A stretch of DNA of 64,000 nt from Paenibacillus solanacearum. Lineage in GTDB: Bacteria > Bacillota > Bacilli > Paenibacillales > NBRC-103111. Below the pieces are notes generated by a model. That model saw only the letters and a program-made list of their open reading frames with translations. It searched no databases and was not told the origin of the DNA. Positions 26,474 through 34,947 of the stretch are shown piece by piece; the first letter of the stretch is position 1; each line of letters begins with the position of its first letter. The stretch lies in contig NZ_CAJVAS010000006.1 in assembly GCF_910593845.1 (NCBI RefSeq), forward strand, positions 186,001 to 250,000, read 5' to 3'. The position numbers were made by a program, and so were the translations under genes.

Positions 26474-26604
26474 TGTGCAAAGCCAACCTGTACCGGGCGC
26501 GGGGCGCGATACCAGGAATGGTTCGGGTGACAAAGTGACAGTGACAGTCCGAATGTGCTGTGCAATCCGGCGGTTGCGTCACAGCACGCAAGAACCCACG
26601 CCGT

Positions 26605-28668
26605 TTAGCGCGCCGGAGCCGGGCGCAGTACGGCATCGTTCGTCCCATCGGCGAGCGCTTCGCCGGCCTGAAGCCGGTACATCTGATCGTATTTGCCCTG
26701 CAGCCGCATCAGCTCCTCATGATTGCCGCGCTCTACGATGCGGCCATGGTCGAGGACGAGAATTTGGTCCGCGCTGCGGATCGTCGACAGCCGGTGGGCG
26801 ATCACGAACGTCGTGCGGCCTTGCTTGAGCACGTCCAGCGCGTTCTGGATGACGGCTTCGGTCTCGGTGTCGATGCTGGCAGTCGCTTCATCGAGGATGA
26901 GGATCGCCGGGTCGAAGGCAAGCGCCCGGGCGAACGAGATGAGCTGCCGCTGCCCGGCGGACAGCGTGCTGCCTTTCTCGATGACCGGCTCGTCGATACC
27001 GCCGGGCAGCGACATGAACATGTCGTACGCGCCTACGTCACGGAGTGCCTGCTCGACTCGGTCACGCGTGACAGCCGGGTCGTTCAGGCTGATATTGGAA
27101 GCGATCGTACCGGTGAACAGGAATGGGTCCTGCAGCACGATGCCCATATGCTGGCGAAGCAGCTGCCGCGGAATACCGCTGATGTCGCGGCCGTCGATGC
27201 GGATCGTTCCCCGCTGCGGGTCGTAGAAGCGGAACAGCAGGTTCAGAATCGAGCTTTTGCCGGAGCCGGTATGACCGATGAGCGCGACCGTTTCGCCTTG
27301 CTTTGCTTCGAACGAAATGTCCTGAAGCACCATCTCGTCGTTTTTGTAGGCGAAGTGGACGCCTTCGAACGATACGTCGCCGCGGTATCGCTCCAGCTTG
27401 CCGGAGACGACGTCTGTTCCTTCCTCGTCGAGCAGCTCGAACACCCGCTCGGCGGAGACGAGCGCCGTCTCCAGGTTGCTGAGCTGGTTCACAATGCCGA
27501 CAATCGGTTGAAACATCCGGTTCATATAGTCTACGAATGCATACAGCACGCCGACGGTGACCAGGGGACCGAGATACTGGCCGCCGAACATCCAGATAAC
27601 GATCAGAAATATGATATTGCGAAAGACGTTGACCAAATTGTGCGACGTAATGGAATTCAAGTTCAACATCTTGTTCTGATAAGCGAAATATTCCCCGTTC
27701 AGCCGCTCGAATTCATTCATCGTGTGCTTCTGCCGCCGGAATGCGCGGATGATCGGCATGCCTTGGATCGACTCGTTGATGATGCCGTTAATGTCGCTGA
27801 GCCGGGCGCGAATGACACGGTTATACGCTGCTGCGAACCGGCGGTAGACGAGGATCCAGACGTACGTGAGCGGCAGCATCGGCAGCGCGATCACCGCCAG
27901 CGTCGGGTTCAGCAGGAATAATGCCCCGAGAATCGCTCCCATATAAATGATGCCCGAGAAAAAATTAGCGAGCACGTTCACGTACAGCTCGCGCACGGAC
28001 TCCGTATCGTTCGTAATGCGCGATACCACTTTTCCGGCGGGCAAATTATCGAAATACGGGACGGGCAGCCGCTGCACGTGGGCGAACACGTCCGTGCGCA
28101 TCCGGGCGATAATCCGGTTGGCCGACGTTTGCAGCAAGTACCGCTGTCCGTAGGTGAACAGCGCGCTCAGCACGAGCAGGCCGAAGTAGCATACGGCAAG
28201 CACGAGCAGGACGGACAATTCCGGCCGGTAAAAGCCGAACAGCTCCGCAGCAGTCAGCTGCTTTGCGGTATAAGCCGCTTCCCGCCCGTCCTGCGAGCGA
28301 ACGGTCAGCCGCTCGCCCTCCACGCTGCGCCGGCCGTCGAAGGCAAGCGGTTCCGCAACAAAATAGTAGCTGCGGCCCACTTGCAGCACGTGAGCTTCCG
28401 GTCCTTTGGCTTCGCCTTCGGCCCAATGGTCGCTTCGTTTATACCGTTTACCGTCGTACGGGACGGCGGCCGTATCGCCCGGCGAAGCTTCGTACCATGC
28501 GAACTCGATGCCGAGAATATGCCGGTCGATCATCCGTTTGGCGATCAGCGGACCGGCCATCTCGGCACAGACGGCCAGCGTCAGCAGGGCGAGGGCGATG
28601 AGGATCGGCCTCTTGAAGCCCCACGCGTATTGAAACAGCCTGGCGCCGGTGCGGTTTGTTTTTTTCAT
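26605..28668 (-). CDS. bmrD: ABC multidrug exporter half with extracellular insert, BmrD-like
   Basis: A 687-residue fused membrane/ATPase half-transporter. After the first helix (PILIALALLTLAVCAEMAG) comes an insert of about 100 residues, expected outside the membrane, as in BmrD of the B. subtilis BmrCD heterodimer. The nucleotide domain has GHTGSGKS, a variant signature LSAGQRQ and an intact Walker B ILDEATASID with the catalytic Glu. ATG 28668 follows AAAGGTGAT, seven bases after the stop of the partner gene, so the two are cotranscribed and translationally close. BmrCD exports drugs and dyes; substrates here are not known. Confidence 0.85.
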   Translation of the reverse strand: MKKTNRTGARLFQYAWGFKRPILIALALLTLAVCAEMAGPLIAKRMIDRHILGIEFAWYEASPGDTAAVPYDGKRYKRSDHWAEGEAKGPEAHVLQVGRSYYFVAEPLAFDGRRSVEGERLTVRSQDGREAAYTAKQLTAAELFGFYRPELSVLLVLAVCYFGLLVLSALFTYGQRYLLQTSANRIIARMRTDVFAHVQRLPVPYFDNLPAGKVVSRITNDTESVRELYVNVLANFFSGIIYMGAILGALFLLNPTLAVIALPMLPLTYVWILVYRRFAAAYNRVIRARLSDINGIINESIQGMPIIRAFRRQKHTMNEFERLNGEYFAYQNKMLNLNSITSHNLVNVFRNIIFLIVIWMFGGQYLGPLVTVGVLYAFVDYMNRMFQPIVGIVNQLSNLETALVSAERVFELLDEEGTDVVSGKLERYRGDVSFEGVHFAYKNDEMVLQDISFEAKQGETVALIGHTGSGKSSILNLLFRFYDPQRGTIRIDGRDISGIPRQLLRQHMGIVLQDPFLFTGTIASNISLNDPAVTRDRVEQALRDVGAYDMFMSLPGGIDEPVIEKGSTLSAGQRQLISFARALAFDPAILILDEATASIDTETEAVIQNALDVLKQGRTTFVIAHRLSTIRSADQILVLDHGRIVERGNHEELMRLQGKYDQMYRLQAGEALADGTNDAVLRPAPAR

Positions 28669-28675
28669 CGTCGTA

Positions 28676-30436
28676 TCACCTTTTTCCTGATTCCGATTCG
28701 GAGGTTCCTTCCAGCTGCTGGCGATCGTACTGGTCTTTGTACCAGCCGCCCTGCCGAAGCAGCTGCTCGTGCCTGCCTTCTTCCGCGATGCGTCCCTCGT
28801 CGAGGACGACGATCCAGTCGGCATGCTGCACGGCGGAAAGGCGGTGGGTCGTGATCAGCGTCGTCTTGCCGGCCCGTTCGCGGCGGATGCCGGACACGAT
28901 CTCCGTCTCGGTCTTCGCATCGACGGCCGACAGCGCGTCATCGAGCAGCAATATTTCCGGATCGGCGATCAATGCCCTGGCGATGGAAACACGCTGCTTC
29001 TGTCCGCCGGAGAGCGCCACGCCTTTTTCGCCGACCAGCGTATCCAGACCGTCCGGCAGGAACTGCACGTCTTTGGCGAAGGAAGCAAGCTCCAGCGCCT
29101 GCTGCAGCTCTTGCTCGCCCGCGCCTTCCCGGCCGTACAAAATATTATCGCGAATCGAGCGGGAGAACAGCACCGGCTGCTGCGGCACGTAGCCGATCCA
29201 GCCATGCAGCTGCTCCAGCGCGATCCGGTCTACGGCGGAGCCGGCGATGGACAGCGATCCGCTGCCCACCGGATATTCGCGCAGCAGCTGCTTTAGCAGC
29301 GTCGTTTTGCCGCTGCCGGTACGGCCGACGATCCCGAGCGTCTGTCCGCGGACCAGGCGGAGGGAGATGCCGCTCAAGTTGTCCGTCGGGGAAGACGGAT
29401 AGCGGAACGTAACATTGTCGAATACGATGTCGTGAGGGACGCCGACGGCAGCGGGATGCTCCGCGCTTTCCACGTCGGGCGTATAAGCGAGCGTCTCGTT
29501 CACGCGGTCGAGCGAAGCGTTGCCCCGCTGCATAATGTTGATCAGCTCACCGATCGCCAGCATCGGCCAAATCAGCATGCCGAGAAAGACGTTGAACGAC
29601 ACAAGCTCGCCGAGCGTAATCTCGTTATGGAATACGAGGTAAGCCCCGTAGCACAGCCCGATCAAATAACTGACGCCGACCAGCACTTTGATCACCGGAT
29701 CGAACAGCGCGTCGATTTGGGCGACGGCCCGGTTTTTCTCGTACACTTCGTCGGTCATTTGCTTGAATTGATGCTGGCTGGACGTCTCCTGCACGAACGC
29801 GCGAATGACGCGCACGCCGCCGATCGTCTCCAGTACCTGGTCGTTCATCCGCCCGAAGGCGTCTTGCGCACGGGTATAACGCTCGTGGATGCGCTTGCCG
29901 AACTTTTGCATCAGCCAGGCCATTAGCGGCAGCGGTAGCAGCGAGGCGAGCGTCAGCTTCCACGAAATGAGTGCAGCCATCGCAATCAAGATCGTCAGCA
30001 TGAACAAGCTCGAATCGATCAAGGTCAGAATACCGAATCCCGCCGTGACCGACACAGCCCGCAAGTCGTTGGTCGCCCGGGCCATCAGATCGCCGGTCCG
30101 GTTCCGTTCGTAGAAGGTCGGCGTCATCCGCAGCAAATGCTTCATGAAGCCGGTGCGCAGCGTCCGCTCCAGGACGAACGCGCCGCCGAACAGCTGGTAC
30201 ATCCATACATAGTTGATCGAGTAGCCAATGACGGTAAGCGCGCCCCACCAGGCCAGCAGGCGGTACAAATCCGCGCCGGACAGGGAGCCCGTATGAATGC
30301 CGTCGATGGAGTATCCGATCAGCTTGGGCGGAATGACATCGATGATGCCCGCAATCGCAAGCAGGATGATGGCGGAGGCGTATCTTTTCCAATGCGCGGC
30401 AAAAAACCAGCGCAGCTTGTGCAGCACGATAAACAT
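28676..30436 (-). CDS. bmrC: ABC multidrug exporter half, BmrC-like
   Basis: A 586-residue partner of the downstream half, matching BmrC in length. Six membrane helices precede the nucleotide domain with GRTGSGKT, the normal signature LSGGQKQR and Walker B ILLLDDALSAVD, where Asp replaces the catalytic Glu. That is the degenerate site expected in one half of such heterodimers, and it complements the intact Glu of the partner. ATG 30436 lies eight bases after AGGAGGG; the ATG at 30442 is only one or two bases from it. A structured leader with a terminator just upstream (30467-30504) implies attenuation control. Confidence 0.86.
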   Translation of the reverse strand: MFIVLHKLRWFFAAHWKRYASAIILLAIAGIIDVIPPKLIGYSIDGIHTGSLSGADLYRLLAWWGALTVIGYSINYVWMYQLFGGAFVLERTLRTGFMKHLLRMTPTFYERNRTGDLMARATNDLRAVSVTAGFGILTLIDSSLFMLTILIAMAALISWKLTLASLLPLPLMAWLMQKFGKRIHERYTRAQDAFGRMNDQVLETIGGVRVIRAFVQETSSQHQFKQMTDEVYEKNRAVAQIDALFDPVIKVLVGVSYLIGLCYGAYLVFHNEITLGELVSFNVFLGMLIWPMLAIGELINIMQRGNASLDRVNETLAYTPDVESAEHPAAVGVPHDIVFDNVTFRYPSSPTDNLSGISLRLVRGQTLGIVGRTGSGKTTLLKQLLREYPVGSGSLSIAGSAVDRIALEQLHGWIGYVPQQPVLFSRSIRDNILYGREGAGEQELQQALELASFAKDVQFLPDGLDTLVGEKGVALSGGQKQRVSIARALIADPEILLLDDALSAVDAKTETEIVSGIRRERAGKTTLITTHRLSAVQHADWIVVLDEGRIAEEGRHEQLLRQGGWYKDQYDRQQLEGTSESESGKR

Positions 30437-30438
30437 AA

Positions 30439-30579
30439 TCATTCCCTCCTGCAGCTTCTGAAAATAAAAATAAAAAAAGGCATCCGCCGGCAAGCGGTAT
30501 GCCTTCTAGGCCCCGATGGAACGGGGCGTGCCCGTGCCGCCGTCCTTACGGACGGAGCGCTGGCATAAAAAAGGCGCAT
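30439..30579 (-). CDS. Candidate leader peptide of the bmrCD-like operon
   Basis: A 46-codon frame (ATG 30579, TGA 30441-30439) runs through all the leader hairpins and the terminator. Its stop overlaps the first ATG of the BmrC-like gene as ATGA. The product is very basic (about a dozen Arg) with an FFIFIF stretch encoded by the terminator T-run. No clear Shine-Dalgarno precedes the ATG, so translation is uncertain. The arrangement parallels the BmrB leader of B. subtilis bmrCD, where translation couples to transcription attenuation. Confidence 0.35.
   Translation of the reverse strand: MRLFYASAPSVRTAARARPVPSGPRRHTACRRMPFFIFIFRSCRRE
30467..30504 (-). terminator. Leader terminator (attenuator) before the BmrC-like gene
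   Basis: On the minus strand, AGGCATACCGC-TTGCC-GGCGGATGCCT (one bulge) is followed by seven T and further T-rich sequence, ending about 30 bases before the start codon. Two upstream hairpins (30510-30527 and 30541-30554) could form alternative folds. A terminator between promoter and gene implies conditional read-through. Confidence 0.8.
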
Positions 30580-30750
30580 GATTACGGCAGCGTAACCGGT
30601 GCGCACCTGATTTCGATCCCATTCATATTACGAGGGTCTTCGGAAACGGCGGGTTACGCTAACGAGGCTATGCAGTTGATGGAGCAATATCCGATGCGCA
30701 GCATTTGACATAACGTAACCGTCCTTTTCTGGAAAATAACTACATCGTCC

Positions 30751-30780
30751 ACTGTATCACTGCCCCCGAACAGGCGTCAA
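30751..30780 (-). promoter_or_regulatory. Candidate promoter of the bmrCD-like leader
   Basis: On the minus strand, TTGACG (30780-30775) and an extended -10 TGA-TACAGT (TACAGT at 30756-30751) are 18 bases apart. This would give a leader of about 300 bases before ATG 30436. Confidence 0.5.
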
Positions 30781-30947
30781 CGGAAAAAATCGTTATAAAA
30801 CAACTGCCTGTCTCCGCGAAGCCGCTTACCTATTTTCGTGCACGCGGTCCAACGACCCAAGCCTTTTTTTACCGCGCGGCATACGATGAATTAGACAAGT
30901 AGAACAAGGCTGTCGTAACGACAAGTTCTTCAAAGGCAGGGATTACG

Positions 30948-31457
30948 ATGAGCAAAAGAAGGCAGTTGAAACCCGTTGTATTCATTCCCGTCGATGCCGC
31001 AAGCCGGGGAAGGAGCCGGGTGTATGATCGGGCGACCGGCATAGGCCGGGATTTAGCGACCGCTTCGGGCAAAAGCAAACGGAACGCGGCGGCACCGCGC
31101 AAGCCGAGAATCGCCATGCCGCGGTATGATTTGAACGAAGTGGAGGTTCAAGGCGTATTGGGTGCGTTAGGCGGGGAAGGAGGCACCGCTGCGGCTGGCG
31201 CTCCGCAAACGGGGGGAGGCGATTTATCGTTCCTCTTCAAGAAGGTAGGCGGCCTCGACGGCATCATATCGACCATGAGCAAAGTCCAAAGGATGTATAC
31301 GCTCTTCCAGCAAATGGGACCGATCTTTAAACTGATGGGGGGCTTCGGCGGCTTTGGCGGGTTGGGCGGCTTATTGGGGGGAGCCCAAGCCAAGACGGCC
31401 AGTGTGAAACCCGGCTCCAGCCGCCGTCCGGCGCGGAGAAAGTCCAGGAAGCGGTAG
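30948..31457 (+). CDS. Basic glycine-rich hypothetical protein, possibly YqfQ/VrrA-like
   Basis: A 169-residue protein with a very basic N-terminus (SKRRQLKPVVFIPVD), a middle segment GDLSFLFKKVGGLDGIISTM followed by SKVQRMYTLFQQMGPIFKLM, a Gly/Phe/Leu run and a basic Arg/Lys tail. The FQQMGPIF plus basic-tail layout recalls YqfQ (VrrA)-like proteins of Bacilli, but the match is by feel only. No signal peptide or true membrane helix. It is followed 35 bases later by the SGNH hydrolase and probably cotranscribed; spore or envelope association is a guess. Confidence 0.6.
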   Translation: MSKRRQLKPVVFIPVDAASRGRSRVYDRATGIGRDLATASGKSKRNAAAPRKPRIAMPRYDLNEVEVQGVLGALGGEGGTAAAGAPQTGGGDLSFLFKKVGGLDGIISTMSKVQRMYTLFQQMGPIFKLMGGFGGFGGLGGLLGGAQAKTASVKPGSSRRPARRKSRKR

Positions 31458-31492
31458 AGCCGGATAAGGTCAGGAATAAGGAGGGGATGGCC

Positions 31493-32122
31493 GTGCTCAT
31501 CTATGTGGCGGTGGGGGACTCGCTGACCGTGGGCGTAGGCGCTTGGCCGGGATCAGGGCTCGTGCCGCAATATCGCGCACTCGCGTCGAAAGCAGCGAAC
31601 GCTTATGTGGAGAGTATCAATTTCGGGAAGGCCGGCGCGACGACCGGAGACATTCTCCGGTTGGTCAAGTCCAGCCCGAGATTGCGATTCATGCTGGTTC
31701 GCGCCGACATCATTACGCTTACGGCCGGCGGTAACGATTTGATCCGTGCGGCCAAACAATTCGCCCGCAAGCCGGATCCGCATGTCTTCCCGGAAGCGCT
31801 GCGCGAATGCCGGGAGCATTACGCGGAGATCGTGAATACGATTCGTACGCTGAAAGCAAGCCACGGGAACCGCTATATTATTCGCGCAGCCGATTTGTAC
31901 AATCCGTATCCGAAAGTGCCGGAGGCGGCGCTGTGGGTACAGCGCTTCAACCGGCATATCGATAGTCTGCAATGCGGCAATTTCAAGATGGCTTTGGTCT
32001 ACGGGCAATTCCTCGGCCGGGAGCCAGAGATGTTGTCCGCCGACGGCCTTCATCCGAACAAGCAGGGCTACCGCACCATCGCGGAGCAGATGAACCGGCT
32101 CGGGTACCGGCCATTGTTGTAA
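31493..32122 (+). CDS. SGNH/GDSL-family hydrolase
   Basis: A 209-residue esterase or lipase-like protein. Block I is AVGDSLTVGVGAW with the nucleophile Ser, the Gly block is NFGKAGATTGD, the Asn block is TLTAGGNDL, and the catalytic Asp/His block is SADGLHPNKQGY. No signal peptide is evident. GTG 31493 is chosen because it lies eight bases after AAGGAGG; ATG 31487 is only two bases away from it. Substrates of the family include acylated sugars and lipids; none can be named here. It ends at a strong bidirectional terminator. Confidence 0.88.
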   Translation: MLIYVAVGDSLTVGVGAWPGSGLVPQYRALASKAANAYVESINFGKAGATTGDILRLVKSSPRLRFMLVRADIITLTAGGNDLIRAAKQFARKPDPHVFPEALRECREHYAEIVNTIRTLKASHGNRYIIRAADLYNPYPKVPEAALWVQRFNRHIDSLQCGNFKMALVYGQFLGREPEMLSADGLHPNKQGYRTIAEQMNRLGYRPLL

Positions 32123-32138
32123 TTCACGCATGATGCAC

Positions 32139-32178
32139 AAAAAAATCCGGTGCAGGCTGCAGCCTACCGGATTTTTTT
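32139..32178. terminator. Bidirectional terminator between the SGNH hydrolase and HisJ-like genes
   Basis: AAAAAAATCCGGT pairs perfectly with ACCGGATTTTTTT around a short loop that can also pair. It separates two convergent transcripts. Confidence 0.9.
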
Positions 32179-32262
32179 GTATATATTTGGTAAATGTGCA
32201 TTTGAACCGGAGGTTCAGCTTTTCTTTCTACTTGTCCCTATCCGAGACGGTTGGTGCAACGC

Positions 32263-33069
32263 TTACAGCGGCACCGTATAAGGCTGTTTTTGCTTGTAAT
32301 ATACCCATTCCTTGAAGCCGATTTCTTTCAGCCGCTGAGCGACTTCTTCCCAGTCGTCGCCGACGCGTTCCGGCTTGTGGGCGTCCGAGCCGAACGTCAC
32401 CTTCACGCCGTAATGATGCGCGCGCTCAAGAACGGCGTCGATCGGGTACCAGCCGCCGCAGTCTTTCGTTTTGCCGGAAGTGTTGATCTCGATAGCAATG
32501 CCGTGCGCTGCGATCGTCTGGAGCGTCCGGTCGACGGCGTCGGTCTGAATATCCGTGAAGGCAGGGTAGAAGCCGCGCATCGCATCGATATGGCCCAGAA
32601 TCTGGAACATGCCGCTGCGGGCCGACTGCTCGATCAAATCGTAGTAAATTTCTTTTTGCTCGACCTTCTGCTTCTCGGTCAGTCCATTCCAGCGTTTCTT
32701 GTTGAAGATGCTCGCCCCGCCCGATAAATGCACGGACCCGATAATATAGTCGAACGGATACGGCTCGTACATTTGGCGGTACAATTGCGCATGCTCGGGG
32801 AAAAAGTCCGATTCCACGCCGAGCAGTACCTCGATGCGTCCGCTGTATTCTTCCTTCAGCTTCAGCACCTCTTCAATGTAACGGGCAAACTCGCTCTTGG
32901 CCATCGAGATCCCCGGCTGCTCGCGGTCCAGCTCGCTTGCGAAATAAGGCGAATGATCGGAGATGCCGATAACGCCGAGCCCGTGCTTGATGCCGGCTTC
33001 AATATAATCGCGGATCGTCCCGACGGCGTGACCGCATCGTTCGTGATGGGTATGTAGATCGAATTTCAT
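32263..33069 (-). CDS. hisJ: PHP-family histidinol-phosphatase
   Basis: A 268-residue PHP phosphoesterase, the size of B. subtilis HisJ. Metal-binding residues are visible in FDLHTHHERCGHA, GISDHSP, LLGVESDFFPEH, YIIGSVHLSGG, ILGHIDAMRGF, IEINTSG and FGSDAHKPE. It removes phosphate from histidinol phosphate, the penultimate step of histidine synthesis. The ribosome site GGAGTGAG precedes ATG 33069, only seven bases after the LysR stop, so both are cotranscribed. No other his genes are near; a different phosphoester substrate is possible. Confidence 0.85.
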   Translation of the reverse strand: MKFDLHTHHERCGHAVGTIRDYIEAGIKHGLGVIGISDHSPYFASELDREQPGISMAKSEFARYIEEVLKLKEEYSGRIEVLLGVESDFFPEHAQLYRQMYEPYPFDYIIGSVHLSGGASIFNKKRWNGLTEKQKVEQKEIYYDLIEQSARSGMFQILGHIDAMRGFYPAFTDIQTDAVDRTLQTIAAHGIAIEINTSGKTKDCGGWYPIDAVLERAHHYGVKVTFGSDAHKPERVGDDWEEVAQRLKEIGFKEWVYYKQKQPYTVPL

Positions 33070-33076
33070 TGTTCTC

Positions 33077-33979
33077 TCACTCCGAACCTATGAATTGGAT
33101 TTCCTGCATGCCTTTCAAATCCAGCAAAAACTGATGAAGCGCCGAGCTCAGGTAGCGCCCGGATTTGTAAACCACGCCGACCGGATGGCTGATGGCCAGC
33201 TCATTGACTTTGATCATCTTGAGCGATCCGAGCCGAAGCTCGTTTTGAATCGACAGCTTGGAGATAATGGCGGCGCCGAGATTAAGCTCGACCATTCGCT
33301 TTACCTCTTCACTGCTGGAAAGCTCCATAACGACTTGAGGCGTAATGAACAGCTGTCGTAAGATTTGATCCACAAACCGCCTACCGGCGGTTTCCGGAGA
33401 CAGCATAATCAGCGGCAAATCATGCAGTTTTTCAATCGGAATATGAGCGTACCTGGAAAGCGGATGGTCGGACGAAACGACAAGCTCGAACGTATCGTAG
33501 TACAGGACGGAGCTTTCAAGTGCGGGGTGCTTGTCGAACAAATACGTGATGCCGATGTCGATCGACCCGTTTTCCACGTTATGCATAATTTGCGAGGTCG
33601 TCATGGAATGAATCGTCGTTTTGATCAGAGGGAACTGATTTTGGAAGTAGGACAGCACTCGCGGCAAAATTTGAATCGCGATGGAAGTCGTCGTTCCCAG
33701 ATGGATATGCCCTTGCGGCGTTTGGTTCAGGTCCGCGAGCCGCTGTTTCAAATCTTCAACCGTTTGCAGAATCGACTCCGCATGCTCAAGGAAAATCCGC
33801 CCGCTGTCGGTGAGCGTGACCGGCTGGTTACGGTCGATCAGAACGGTTTTGAATTCATCCTCAAGGCTTTTGATTTGAGCCGAAACGGCAGGCTGCGTAA
33901 GATTCAGGAGCTCGCCGGCTTTGCGGAAACTCATCGTTTTCGAGATCGTGATCAACGTTTCCAGTTGGTTCAAATTCAC
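33077..33979 (-). CDS. LysR-family transcriptional regulator
   Basis: A 300-residue LysR regulator. The winged helix-turn-helix is at residues 1-60 (LETLITISKTMSFRKAGELL, NLTQPAVSAQIKSLEDEF), followed by a linker helix and a two-lobed effector domain (GHIHLGTTTSIAIQILPRVL, ELVVSSDHPLSRY, VKRMVELNLGAAIISK). The start is GTG 33979 behind a GGGGGGAA stretch. It reads into the HisJ-like gene; whether it controls that gene or a distant target is not visible. Its ligand is unknown; the overall shape is like CysL/CbbR-type members. Confidence 0.87.
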   Translation of the reverse strand: MNLNQLETLITISKTMSFRKAGELLNLTQPAVSAQIKSLEDEFKTVLIDRNQPVTLTDSGRIFLEHAESILQTVEDLKQRLADLNQTPQGHIHLGTTTSIAIQILPRVLSYFQNQFPLIKTTIHSMTTSQIMHNVENGSIDIGITYLFDKHPALESSVLYYDTFELVVSSDHPLSRYAHIPIEKLHDLPLIMLSPETAGRRFVDQILRQLFITPQVVMELSSSEEVKRMVELNLGAAIISKLSIQNELRLGSLKMIKVNELAISHPVGVVYKSGRYLSSALHQFLLDLKGMQEIQFIGSE

Positions 33980-34377
33980 ATACGTTCCCCCCTCTCCCCA
34001 AAAACATGGTGCCCTTGCGCCGGCCGCCGGTTCACGCTAAGCAGCAAACGAATACGGTAACGAGTTGCCAAAGTCGTTCAGACGCGCGCATGACAGACGC
34101 CAGTTACGGCGCGGCCAGACGGCCGGTCAAGCCCCGGGCTGCATAGCTCCGCAGCGCGCATGCATAGCGTATGAACATGACGGCAGTCCTTCCATTTGCG
34201 CACCGATATTCATTTTTTCGTATTTTTTCATTATATGACAATTGGGAAGAGAGGGCAAACAAAGGTATGCTGTCCGCTCTTGCCGAATGGTGAGACAAGC
34301 GATGCTTGAAGGAGTGAACTTTTTGCACCGGATCGGGCCAATAGAAGGTGTAAGACGTGTAAATGGAGGCCGGCCGA
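33980..34377. other. Divergent promoter region between lysR and the ECF sigma gene
   Basis: No supported gene. An AT-rich segment near 34205-34245 (CATTATATGACAATT) may hold promoters. Short open frames here lack convincing starts. Confidence 0.4.
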
Positions 34378-34947
34378 ATGAAAAGTATCGATCTAAAACC
34401 TTGGCTTATCCGGATGAGCGAAGGCGATGAAGAAGCGTTTCACGTTGTGTATGCAGCGACCAGCGAGCAGGCGTACCGCACGATTTATTTCCTCCACCCG
34501 GTTCCGGCGGACGTGGACGACATTATGAGCGAGGCGTATATGGAGCTGCATCGCAGCCTGCCGTCGTACCGTCTGGAGCAGCCGTTCCAGCCTTGGTTTC
34601 ACGGCCTGCTCATTCGCCAGGTGCGCAGCTGGAAACGCAAGCTGTGGCGCAGGTTCCGACTGATCGAGCGTGTACGGACGCTGCCGTCCGATTCGCCACG
34701 CCAAGCGATGGAGGAACGGCTGGGTGAGCGGCTCGAGCTGTTGTCCCTGGTAGAAACGTTGTCCCACAAGCTCAAGGAAATCATTGTGCTGCGGTATTAT
34801 CACGACTATTCACTGGAGACGATCGCGCAACTGCTCAACGTGCCGCTGGGCACCGTCAAATCCAGGCATCGCTTGGCCTTGAACAAGCTGCGCAGCCAGA
34901 TGAAACCGGATCACTCGAATCGGGAGGAATCGTCCTATGTCCATTGA
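34378..34947 (+). CDS. ECF-type RNA polymerase sigma factor
   Basis: A 189-residue sigma-70 family factor with region 2 (SEGDEEAFHVVYAATSEQAYR, DVDDIMSEAYMELHRSLPSY) and region 4 (LKEIIVLRYYHDYSLETIAQLL followed by NVPLGTVKSRHRLALNKLR). Such factors direct polymerase to stress or envelope promoters. ATG 34378 is eight bases after GGAGG; the in-frame ATG at 34363 overlaps that site. It overlaps the next gene by 11 bases, the usual arrangement with a cognate anti-sigma factor. Its own promoter could not be read confidently. Confidence 0.86.
   Translation: MKSIDLKPWLIRMSEGDEEAFHVVYAATSEQAYRTIYFLHPVPADVDDIMSEAYMELHRSLPSYRLEQPFQPWFHGLLIRQVRSWKRKLWRRFRLIERVRTLPSDSPRQAMEERLGERLELLSLVETLSHKLKEIIVLRYYHDYSLETIAQLLNVPLGTVKSRHRLALNKLRSQMKPDHSNREESSYVH

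Noticed and set aside
26560..27921. 453-codon plus-strand frame
   Set aside because: Antisense to the BmrD-like gene; the product has no recognisable domain.
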